Part shown: positions 8,973-16,711 of the stretch, one piece after another | How positions within the stretch are numbered: position 1 is the first letter of the stretch | How the letters are laid out: the number at the start of each line of letters is the position of its first letter | Assembly (NCBI RefSeq): GCF_000154465.1 | Contig: NZ_DS499580.1 | Location: 62,001-126,000, forward strand | DNA: 64,000 nucleotides | Source: Alistipes putredinis DSM 17216 | GTDB taxonomy: Bacteria; Bacteroidota; Bacteroidia; Bacteroidales; Rikenellaceae | Direction: 5' to 3' | Made by a program: the position numbers and the translations under genes | Notes under the pieces: generated by a model | The model's database searches: none | What the model was told of the DNA's origin: nothing | The model's input: only the letters and a program-made list of their open reading frames with translations

Positions 8973-9884
8973 TGTTTCGATTTGTTGCACGGGTTCGACT
9001 ATACGGCCTTTTTCGGCAAATCCGATCTGGAACGGGCCAAAGCGATCAGCGGAGGAGTCGATTTTCTGCAAGCTCCCGAACGCGAGGAGCCGAAGAAGCT
9101 GTTTATCAAGGAGGCGCTGCTGTTGCGGCAGGCGTTGTCGCTCTGTCAGAGTTTGTTGAACTACGAGCAGCGTCTCGAAGCGGCCTATTTCGAAGCTGTG
9201 CGCACGCTGTTGACGCGCATCGAAGGCAAGGGCAAAATGTCGCTGCGCGAAATCAACGCACGGATCAACGAGCTGCTCAAACAGAGCATCAAGAGCGACG
9301 GTGTAATCAACCTCTTCTCCGACGTCGAGGAGGAGTTTTCGCTGTTCGATCCGAAATTTCTCGAAGAGATCTCCCGGATGAAGGAGAGAAACTTCGCCGT
9401 CGAACTGTTGCGCAAGCTGATTGCCGAATAGGTGCGAATTTATCAACGGACCAATACGGTGCGGGCCGAAAAATTCTCCGAGATTCTGTCCCGTGCCATG
9501 AGCAATTACCTCAAAGGGTTGCTGACCAACGAGGAGGTAATTCAGGAGTTGCTGAAAATCGCCCACGAGATCGCCCACGGCAAAGAATCCGACAAAGCGC
9601 TCGATCTGAACGACGAAGAGCTGGCATTTTACGATGCGCTGACCAAACCCGAGGCCGTACGCGATTTCTATACGAACGAACAGTTGGTTGCCATTACACG
9701 GGAACTGACCGATGCGCTGCGCTGCAACAAGACGATCGACTGGAACCTCAAGGAGAGCGCCCGTGCCGGTATGCGTCGGATCGTGAAACGACTGCTCAGG
9801 AAGTATGATTATCCGCCCGAGGGACAGGAAGATGCGTTGAGTACGATCATGAAGCAGTGCGACATGTGGAGTGAAAACAGCTGA
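8973..9884 (+). pseudogene. hsdR: Type I restriction enzyme R subunit, C-terminal remnant with in-frame amber
   Basis: Reading from 8973 gives FDLLHGFDYTAFFGKSDLERA, and after an in-frame TAG at 9429-9431 the protein continues in the same frame as VRIYQRTNTVRAEKFSE to the end. The closing ALDLNDEELAFYDAL...TIDWNLKESARAGMRRIVKRLL...YPPEGQEDA is the hallmark C-terminus of HsdR (DUF3387 region). So the N-terminal nuclease and helicase motor are missing and one Gln codon (probably CAG) has become TAG. The 5' truncation coincides with the end of the B12 element. No hsdM or hsdS is in the window. Non-functional remnant of a restriction system. Confidence 0.85.
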
Positions 9885-10057
9885 CGGATTGGCCGTCGGA
9901 AAAGCGTGATAACTCCGGTCTGCCGGGGAATCGTTATGTCTTGGATATTCCTCCTTCGGCCTTGCGGCTTCGTTCCGTGAATTTTCTGCTCATCGCTGTT
10001 TGCGAACCGTATCCTGTCGGTCTCGGATCGCCTTGCGGATTTGTCGCTGCTCGGCAC

Positions 10058-12499
10058 TCACCCCTGCTGCATGGCCTGTTCGAGCGCGCCTACGATCCGC
10101 TCCTTTTCGCTGCTGCCGTCCGTGGAGAGACGCAGAAGCGGCAGGCCGATCTTGACGAGAATACCGTTTTTGCGCCGGTCGCGGGCGACCTGCACCTCGT
10201 CGAAGCGGTGGTGGAGCACGCCGTCCACCTCGATCCCCAGAATCGGCGTGTTGTCCATCCGGTTGTAGAGCAGAAAGTCGAGATGCGAGCGGCGGCGGAC
10301 GAAGAGGCGCTCCTCGTCGGACAGCTCGACGTTCCGTCCGACCAGATCGTACAGCCGGTAGTGTCGGTGGACGCCGATGGCGGAAAACCGATCCTCCTCG
10401 GCGAGAATTCCTCCGATGAGCCGTTCGGCGATCCGTTCGGCCGGCGATTCGCGTTTCGCATCGGAGGCGAACCGCATGGCGGCGTACTCCGTATGCTGCC
10501 GCTCGATCCAGTCGCAGGTGGCGTCGATCTGGCGCTGATTGTAGATCCGGCCGTTATGGGAGTAGGTTTTCGAGGCGGTTGTCGTCAGGACCGTAAAGGG
10601 ATAGTCGCCCTTCGGTTCGGTCATGATGAGCAGCTCGTTCCGGTAATATTTCCGGTTGCAGAAGTCGATGATGAGCGGATGGCAGCGGTAATGTTCGCGC
10701 AGCAGCGTGACGGGCAGCCGTTCCCCGAAGACCCGTTTGAAGGAGGAGAGGATGTTCTGCCGCACGTAATCGTAAGCGTCGGGCACCCGATGTTTGTCGC
10801 GCAGCTCCTCGGCCTTCGCCCTGAGCTGCTCCTCCACGATATGCGGCAGCTGCCGGCTGTCGCCGATGATGATGATATTCCGGCAACAGGCGCAGCAGAC
10901 GGCCGCCGTGAGGATATCGACCTGCGACGACTCGTCGATGATGACATAGTCGAGCAGGTGCCCCGCGCCGATCGAAGCGCACAGCGAATGGGTCGTACTC
11001 AGCACGACCGGATAGCGTTCGACGAAGGTGCGGAAATGCGTCCGGTAGTTCTGCATCGTGAACGGGGGCCGCTCCTCTTGCCGCGCTTCGTTCAGGCGTT
11101 CGTATTTGCGGTAGAGCATATCGCGGAACAGCGCTTCCGACACCTTCCCGTATGCTTCGATCAGGCTCTTCGCACGCTGCTCGTCGGACGGTGCCCCGAG
11201 CCGGGCGATGCGGGCCGAGAGCTCGGCGATATAGGTTTCGTAGAACTTGCGATCGGCATAGGCGGGCAGCAGCTCCGCATCCGCGAACAGCCGCTTCCCG
11301 GGCCACGCGCCGCACCGGAACAGCAGTCCGGCCCGCAAAGCGAGCGACGGCCTTCCGCCCTGCCACCTCTCGGTAACGAGATGCCGGAACGACAGCGCAC
11401 GCCGGCTGTCGATCGGACGGAAGAAACAGCGGTCGACCCGCCGCATCCGCGCTTCGTCCAGCGGTTGTTCCCACAGCAGATGACGGTACTCGCATTGGGC
11501 ATAGGAGCGTTTCGTCCGCAGGTCGGCCAGCTCCGCGTTGACGCGGAAAAGCTCGTCTATGGCCGCCGACAGCTCGCCCAGCCGCGTTCGCAGGGCCGTG
11601 CGTTCCTCCGCCGGCAACCGCCACGTAGGGTCGGGCATGAAATCCTGCTGTTTGTCCGCGAAAAAGGCCTGCCGTCTGGTCCGGTTTCCCAGTTCGGCCA
11701 TCAACGCCCCGTACTCGTATTTCGACAGTTTGTCGCGCACGTTGTCCACCGCCGCATTGTTGTTGGACACGACACCGACGGTTTTTCCCTGCATCAGCAG
11801 ATTGGCGACGATGTTCAGAATCGTCTGCGTTTTTCCCGTGCCGGGAGGTCCCTCTACCACGCTCACCCGATTGCCCAGCGCCCGCTGCACGGCGAGTTTC
11901 TGGCTGGCGTTGCAGCCGAAGGGATAGACGAGGGCCACGTTGTCGACATCGCACGCCGCCGTCCGCCCGTTCAGATAGGCATACAGCGCCGTACGGGGAT
12001 CCTGCGGATCGATGCGCTGCATCGTCTCGGCGAGCAGGGCGGCGATCGAACTTTTCTTCTCCCCTTCGGGAACCTCCTCTGCGGCTTCCGTATCGGTCTC
12101 CGACTCCAGAGAGGCTTTGGCTGCGAGAACCTCCGCGAAATAGGAAAGTAGCCGCTCTTTGTCTGCGGGGAGCGGCTGCGCATCGACCGCTTCGATCCGC
12201 GACTTCTCGATCGCCGGCGAACGCAAGCCCTCTCCGGCGCCCAGCCGGACATATTTCCCGTAGTCGAACAGCGTATCGTACGGCTCCTGCAACGTTCCGT
12301 CCTTGTAGATGCGTACCTGCCGGCGTGTGGCGAGCAGGGGATAACAGACTACATGCTCTTTGCGATAGCGGAATACCCGCGCCGCGCCGTAATCGACATA
12401 CACATACGCTCCGGCCGGTCGCAGCCCGACGATCTCCGACGTCTTGTCAACGTAGGCGTCGCGCCGCTTGTCGTGTACGAAAATCAGTTGGTCGGTCAT
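10058..12499 (-). CDS. Superfamily 1 DNA/RNA helicase with C-terminal DUF2726-like domain, apparently internally deleted
   Basis: 813 residues. Walker A (VVEGPPGTGKTQT) near residue 220, the SF1 motif Ia region (VVSNNNAAVDNV), a DESSQVD Walker B at about 520 and a GDSRQLPHIV motif III are all present, followed by LREHYRCHPLIIDFCN (motif IV region). The expected next block is the second RecA fold with the QGRE/D motif V and VAVSRA-like motif VI. It is missing: the text jumps from IDATCDWIERQ to HTEYAAMRF, which belongs to the post-helicase linker of homologues. The C-terminus (SHLDFLLYNR, GIEVDG, LPLLRLST) is a DUF2726-type nuclease-like domain. Such proteins are found in defence islands. The deletion is in frame, but the ATPase should be inactive. 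Confidence 0.75.
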   Translation of the reverse strand: MTDQLIFVHDKRRDAYVDKTSEIVGLRPAGAYVYVDYGAARVFRYRKEHVVCYPLLATRRQVRIYKDGTLQEPYDTLFDYGKYVRLGAGEGLRSPAIEKSRIEAVDAQPLPADKERLLSYFAEVLAAKASLESETDTEAAEEVPEGEKKSSIAALLAETMQRIDPQDPRTALYAYLNGRTAACDVDNVALVYPFGCNASQKLAVQRALGNRVSVVEGPPGTGKTQTILNIVANLLMQGKTVGVVSNNNAAVDNVRDKLSKYEYGALMAELGNRTRRQAFFADKQQDFMPDPTWRLPAEERTALRTRLGELSAAIDELFRVNAELADLRTKRSYAQCEYRHLLWEQPLDEARMRRVDRCFFRPIDSRRALSFRHLVTERWQGGRPSLALRAGLLFRCGAWPGKRLFADAELLPAYADRKFYETYIAELSARIARLGAPSDEQRAKSLIEAYGKVSEALFRDMLYRKYERLNEARQEERPPFTMQNYRTHFRTFVERYPVVLSTTHSLCASIGAGHLLDYVIIDESSQVDILTAAVCCACCRNIIIIGDSRQLPHIVEEQLRAKAEELRDKHRVPDAYDYVRQNILSSFKRVFGERLPVTLLREHYRCHPLIIDFCNRKYYRNELLIMTEPKGDYPFTVLTTTASKTYSHNGRIYNQRQIDATCDWIERQHTEYAAMRFASDAKRESPAERIAERLIGGILAEEDRFSAIGVHRHYRLYDLVGRNVELSDEERLFVRRRSHLDFLLYNRMDNTPILGIEVDGVLHHRFDEVQVARDRRKNGILVKIGLPLLRLSTDGSSEKERIVGALEQAMQQG

Positions 12500-12594
12500 C
12501 GTTCGGGTCGTTTATCGGGAATTAAAAACCGCTTTACCCTCACAAAGATAGTCATTTTGCCGCGATGGGTAAGAAGATGATAATTGGTCCGGTA

Positions 12595-13002
12595 TTATTC
12601 GCATTCGCGCGACCATAGCTCGTAAAGTTCGCGGCTGAGCGCGATGACCTGCTCGGAGAGGGCTTTCAGCTCGCGCGTGCGGCGCTCCAGAAGAAGCACT
12701 TGTCGCGGAATCGCCGTATGCGAAAAATGCGTGTTGACGGCCCGTACGATCTGGTTATAGTTGTTGCCCACGCGCTGTATCTGCTCGTAAAACTGATTCA
12801 GACGGGTCACATATCGGCCCAAGGTCGGGTCGATACGCACCACGCGAAACTCTTCGGCGAAGATTCTTTTGACGATAAACCGGCTGCGGTTGTGTTCCAG
12901 TCCAGCCTCCGCAAGCATCCGGCAGAAACGGATATTTTGCTGCTCATCGAGCCGGAACGAGTACTTGTAACTGGCTTTTCTCTCTTTGTGCTGTTCTTCC
13001 AT
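12595..13002 (-). CDS. Mobilization accessory protein (MobC/relaxosome-like)
   Basis: 135 residues, basic N-terminus (KERKASYKYSFRLDEQQN), then a segment RVGNNYNQIVRAVNTHFS that matches the GNNxNQI...N core of MobC-type relaxosome proteins, and a C-terminal helical tail. These proteins bind oriT and assist a relaxase. No relaxase gene accompanies it here, so it is probably an orphan from the older element that also owned the split integrase and the helicase. A strong hairpin (13059-13096) lies 57 bp before its start and could be its operator or an oriT relic. Confidence 0.65.
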   Translation of the reverse strand: MEEQHKERKASYKYSFRLDEQQNIRFCRMLAEAGLEHNRSRFIVKRIFAEEFRVVRIDPTLGRYVTRLNQFYEQIQRVGNNYNQIVRAVNTHFSHTAIPRQVLLLERRTRELKALSEQVIALSRELYELWSRECE

Positions 13003-13058
13003 ATGTCAAGGTTTAAGGGGGCGCGACTCGGGAGCGGCACCCGGCCTCGCAGAGAAGG

Positions 13059-13096
13059 ACCTTTGTCGGACAAACACCGGTTTGTCGGACAAAGGT
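13059..13096. repeat. Near-perfect 38-bp inverted repeat upstream of the orphan mobilization gene
   Basis: Arms ACCTTTGTCGGACAAAC and GGTTTGTCGGACAAAGGT around a 3-nt loop, with a single G-G mismatch in the stem. Each arm is itself internally symmetrical around GTCGGAC. The position just upstream of the minus-strand mobilization gene suggests an oriT hairpin or repressor site. Confidence 0.6.
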
Positions 13097-13645
13097 ACAC
13101 CTTGCTACCGTCCGGCGACGGTAAATGCGTCGAGACGACGCAGGGTACGACCGATGGTTCGAACCCCTCGGCCCGCGGTGCTTCCCGGGCTGCAATATTA
13201 CAACGCTTTTCGCTTGATAACAAGTCGTTTGATCGGCCTGGAACGGCCTCCATGCGACATACGTCGAAAGCATCCGAAGGGATACTATCTTCGCTCCGCG
13301 AGATGAATGACAGCCCTCCTGCTATCATGCGATGACAGCTGTCTGTCACGGATGTACTGCTATCGATGAAGTACTGCTATCATGGACGTATATCCATCAT
13401 AGCTCCGATTCATTGCACGAAGTAATTCATTCACTGACTTCATTCCGTCACGGACGCAAGTCATTCACGATACGCATCAAACTTCGTTTTGCCGATTATC
13501 TCCGTAACGACCAAAGCGAGCGGCCCGATAAGGGCCGCTCGCTCCGTTACCGTGCCGTCGGAGTCGGTATGCAGCCGGCTTCGTGCTCAACGGCGGGGTA
13601 ATCTTCTTTTCCTCGTGTCGATCCGTCCGAGACCTCGACGACCTG
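13097..13645. other. Non-coding region with short CTGCTATC repeats
   Basis: No convincing gene in about 550 bp. The word GTACTGCTATC occurs at 13354-13364 and again at 13371-13381, with a related CCTGCTATC at 13318-13326. The open frames here have no recognisable features. Confidence 0.45.
13515..13543 (-). terminator. GC-rich hairpin downstream of the split integrase
   Basis: 12-bp perfect stem (AGCGAGCGGCCC / GGGCCGCTCGCT) with a 5-nt loop, 102 bp past the integrase stop codon on the minus strand. Only three T follow, so termination is plausible but not certain. Confidence 0.55.
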
Positions 13646-13834
13646 TTATTCGGCCGAAGCCGCCGACGCCAGCCGCTCGCCGAAAGCCTCCATCGCGCGG
13701 CCGATGACCGTCTCGGAGAATTTGGCGTAGTGGCGCGTCATGTTGGTGTTCGAGTGCCCGAGAATCTTGGCCAGCACGTCGATCGGCATTCCGTATTCGA
13801 CGGCCATGCAGGCGAAGGTGTGGCGGGAACAATG
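13646..13834 (-). pseudogene. C-terminal 62 codons of a tyrosine integrase split by element insertion
   Basis: The minus strand from 13834 reads HCSRHTFACM...AKILGHSN...RHYAKFS and ends at TAA 13646-13648. It contains the catalytic Arg of HxxRH, the GH dyad and the nucleophilic Tyr. Nothing upstream in frame is integrase. The matching N-terminal piece lies 22.8 kb away on the same strand and ends at the same His-Cys codons (36654-37700). Joined, the two give about 409 residues, the normal length of this family. So this is one gene interrupted by a large insertion and cannot be expressed. Confidence 0.9.
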
Positions 13835-14123
13835 GAACAGAATACAGGAAGCAAGCAGATGAAGGGATGAGAAAGGAAAACGTAATCAGTTGAATATGAG
13901 TAGTAGTTCCGTTTTTTGCTGAGATAAAGTAAAGCAAAAATGGACAGGATATTGCAGGTGTTCAGTTACCAGAGTGTTAGTTGTCCAGTTACCTGAACGG
14001 AATAGGTAACTAGCCGAACAATGAATAAACTGTCACAGAGGCTATTATTCACTGTATGTCAGCATTTTGCATATCAAAGGACGCTTATGAAATAGGTAAT
14101 TTTGCCATTAAAAAAATAAGCGT
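13835..14123. other. Left end of the mobilizable element with GTTACC arm-type motifs
   Basis: No gene. GTTACC occurs at 13975-13980 and 13988-13993 (13 bp apart), and inverted as GGTAAC at 14005-14010. A TAATTTTG box (14097-14104) that fits the Bacteroidetes -7 consensus precedes the first integrase. The motifs are likely integrase arm-binding sites, by analogy with CTnDOT. Confidence 0.55.
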
Positions 14124-15353
14124 ATGAAAGTAGAAAAATTCAAGGTGTTGCTCTACCTGAAAAAGAGCGGTCTTGACAAATTCGGAAAGGCTCCGATAAT
14201 GGGGAGAATAACGGTAAACAATACGATGGCGCAATTCAGTTGTAAGCTATCATGTACTCCGGAGTTATGGAATCCAAGAGAAAGCCGACTGAATGGAAAA
14301 AGTAAAGAAGCCGTTGATATTAATGCGAAAATTGACTGGCTCTTGCTTTCGGTCAATTCTGCATTTGATTCACTTGTTGAACGTAAGATTGATTTTGACG
14401 CAACTGCTGTCAAAGAGCTTTTGCAGGGAAGTGTAGAAACCCAGATGACTCTGTTGAAACGGCTTGATATGCATATAGAGGATATGCGCTCAAGAATCGG
14501 TATTGATGTGGCGAAAAGCTCCATGTCAACATACATTTACACCCGGAGGTATCTTGGCGAATTTATTCAAAAACGATTCAAGACAAATGATGTTGCTTTT
14601 GGACAGTTGAATGAACACATCCCATGGGAGTTTCAGGATTATATACTGAAGGACAAAGGACTTGCGGTAGATACGGTAAGACATTATCTGGCAATCCTGA
14701 AGAAAATCTGCCGGATTGCATTCAAGGAAGGACATGCGGAGAAGCGTTATTTTGTGAATTTCAAACTACCCCAAGAGAACAGGAAACCACCACGGGCTTT
14801 GAGTCGTGAGGATTTTGAAAAGATTCGTGATGTTGTAATACCACCGGAAAGAATCACTCATAATATAGCCAGGGATTTGTTTCTCTTTGCCTGTTATACA
14901 GGAGTTCCGTATGCGGATGCAGTTTCAATCACTGGAGATAATATATACAAGGACGATAAAGGCGACTTATGGTTAAAGTATCTGAGAAAGAAGAATGAAT
15001 ATCTGGCCCGCGTCAAATTGCTGCCGGAGGCTATCGCTCTTATAGAAAAATATCGTTCGAATGACAGGGAAGAACTTTTCCCGATGATACACCACCCCAA
15101 TATGAGGCGACACATGAAAGGTTTGCGGGATCTGGCTGGCATAAGCTGTGACCTGGTCTATCACATGGGAAGACATACCTTCGGAAGTCTGATAACCCTT
15201 GAGGCTGGTGTTCCTATTGAAACAATCAGCAAAATGCTGGGTCATACCAATCTGACAACTACTCAGCTTTATGCAAGGGTAACTCCTAAAAAACTTTTCG
15301 AGGATATGGATAAATTCATCGAAGCAACGAGTGATATGAAACTGGTATTATAA
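14124..15353 (+). CDS. Tyrosine integrase 1 of the mobilizable element
   Basis: 409 residues, full length. The N-terminal arm-binding domain starts FKVLLYLKK...PIMGRITVNN, a core-binding domain follows (about 110-210), and the catalytic domain contains LFACYTGVPYADAV, HMGRHTFGS, GHTNLTTTQLYARV. The last supplies His and the Tyr nucleophile. As in IntDOT, the first catalytic Arg of classic lambda-type enzymes is not at its usual place. It lies 14 bp before a second integrase and very close to the element's left end. Probably catalyses integration with or without its partner. Confidence 0.92.
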   Translation: MKVEKFKVLLYLKKSGLDKFGKAPIMGRITVNNTMAQFSCKLSCTPELWNPRESRLNGKSKEAVDINAKIDWLLLSVNSAFDSLVERKIDFDATAVKELLQGSVETQMTLLKRLDMHIEDMRSRIGIDVAKSSMSTYIYTRRYLGEFIQKRFKTNDVAFGQLNEHIPWEFQDYILKDKGLAVDTVRHYLAILKKICRIAFKEGHAEKRYFVNFKLPQENRKPPRALSREDFEKIRDVVIPPERITHNIARDLFLFACYTGVPYADAVSITGDNIYKDDKGDLWLKYLRKKNEYLARVKLLPEAIALIEKYRSNDREELFPMIHHPNMRRHMKGLRDLAGISCDLVYHMGRHTFGSLITLEAGVPIETISKMLGHTNLTTTQLYARVTPKKLFEDMDKFIEATSDMKLVL

Positions 15354-15367
15354 ATCAAGAAAGAATC

Positions 15368-16579
15368 ATGAGAAGTACATATAAGCAATTGTATTATATA
15401 AACCGCAGTAAAGTCAAATCTGACGGGACTACATCAATCATGTGCCGTATTACAATAGACGGAAAGGCTGTTGTATTATCAACCGGGTTGTATTGCCAGC
15501 CGGAAGAGTGGAACAGCAAGAAAGGGGAAATCAAGAACAACAGACTGAACGGAATGCTTGGTGAATATAAGAAACGTGTAGATGAAACTTATGCTGAACT
15601 GTTGAAAGTAAACGGTGTCATCAGTGCAGAGTTGCTGAAAACAGCCATGACAGGAGCAGTTGACATCCCGAAGTACATATTACAGGCAGGGGAGGTGGAA
15701 CGGGAAAATCTGAAAATCCGTTCCATTCAGATAGATTCAACCTCCAGTTACAGACAATCAAAAATGTATCATTACTATCTGGGGGAATACATCCGTTCTC
15801 TAGGCAAGGAGGACATGCTTTTTACAGATATTACCGAAGAGTTTGGCACCAATTTCATTTTGTATCTGAAAACAAATTATCCTCATAAGCCATCATACCG
15901 TAACCATTGTCTTTGCTGGCTGAAACGTCTGGTCTATCTTGCCGTGGATAACGGAATCTTGAGATATAATCCTTTGGATGATATAAAATATGAAAAGAAG
16001 GCACCTACAAAACTTATGTATATAAGCAAGAGCCAGCTTCAGGAGATAATGAGTAACCCAAAACAGAATCCATTACAGGAACTTGCAAGAAGAACCTTTA
16101 TATTTTCATGTTTTTGCGGTTTGGCTTATGTTGATGTACGCAATCTCTATCCGCATCATATAGGTACAACTGCAGAAGGACGGAAATATATCAGAACATA
16201 CCGCAAGAAAACAAGCGTTGAGTCATTTATACCATTGCACCCGGTAGCGGAGCAGATAATTTCCTTGTATAATATGACAGATGATAGTCAGCCCATTTTC
16301 CCGTTACCCATACGGAGTATGATTTGGTTTGAGATACAAGAATTGGGATTTTCGCTTCAGTTCAAGCATAACTTGTCATACCATCAAAGCCGTCATACTT
16401 TCGGTACCTTGATGGTTTCTGCCGGAGTTCCCATGGAAAGCATCTCAAAGATGATGGGACATACAAATATCAGAACTACACAAGGATACGCAAAAGTTAC
16501 AGATGACAAGATTTCAGTGGATATGGATAAATTAATGGAGAAAAGAAATTTAATAAATGAAATAAAAACGTTTACTTAA
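15368..16579 (+). CDS. Tyrosine integrase 2 of the mobilizable element
   Basis: 403 residues, about as long as integrase 1 but clearly divergent. The N-terminus reads YKQLYYINRSKVKSDGTTSIMCRITIDG. The catalytic part has FIFSCFCGLAYVDVRNL, HQSRHTFGTLMVS, GHTNIRTTQGYAKV (Arg, His, Tyr). It is in an operon with integrase 1 (14-bp gap). Tandem non-identical integrases are found on several Bacteroidales islands. They may act together or on different att sites. Confidence 0.92.
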   Translation: MRSTYKQLYYINRSKVKSDGTTSIMCRITIDGKAVVLSTGLYCQPEEWNSKKGEIKNNRLNGMLGEYKKRVDETYAELLKVNGVISAELLKTAMTGAVDIPKYILQAGEVERENLKIRSIQIDSTSSYRQSKMYHYYLGEYIRSLGKEDMLFTDITEEFGTNFILYLKTNYPHKPSYRNHCLCWLKRLVYLAVDNGILRYNPLDDIKYEKKAPTKLMYISKSQLQEIMSNPKQNPLQELARRTFIFSCFCGLAYVDVRNLYPHHIGTTAEGRKYIRTYRKKTSVESFIPLHPVAEQIISLYNMTDDSQPIFPLPIRSMIWFEIQELGFSLQFKHNLSYHQSRHTFGTLMVSAGVPMESISKMMGHTNIRTTQGYAKVTDDKISVDMDKLMEKRNLINEIKTFT

Positions 16580-16631
16580 TTTTTATTGATGGAGTATACG
16601 GATAAAATAATATTGGAACTATATAAAGATT

Positions 16632-16699
16632 AGAAGCTGCCTTAAAAGATTAACGAATCGTTTTGCTAATAACGACTTATTCCTTTTAAGACAGCTTCT
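16632..16699. terminator. Bidirectional hairpin between the integrase operon and the DUF3825 gene
   Basis: 18-nt arms AGAAGCTGCCTTAAAAGA and CCTTTTAAGACAGCTTCT pair with two mismatches around a 32-nt loop. It lies between two convergent genes, so it probably stops transcription from both sides. Confidence 0.65.
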
Positions 16700-16711
16700 A
16701 GTGCTTTCTAA

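Noticed and set aside
9941..12151. 736-codon open frame on the plus strand
   Set aside because: Exact antisense of the SF1 helicase gene, which has clear motifs; GC-rich third positions create the long shadow frame.
12807..13349. Frames of 180 and 211 codons around the orphan mobilization gene
   Set aside because: They run over the 13059 palindrome and antisense to the mobilization gene, with no domain features.
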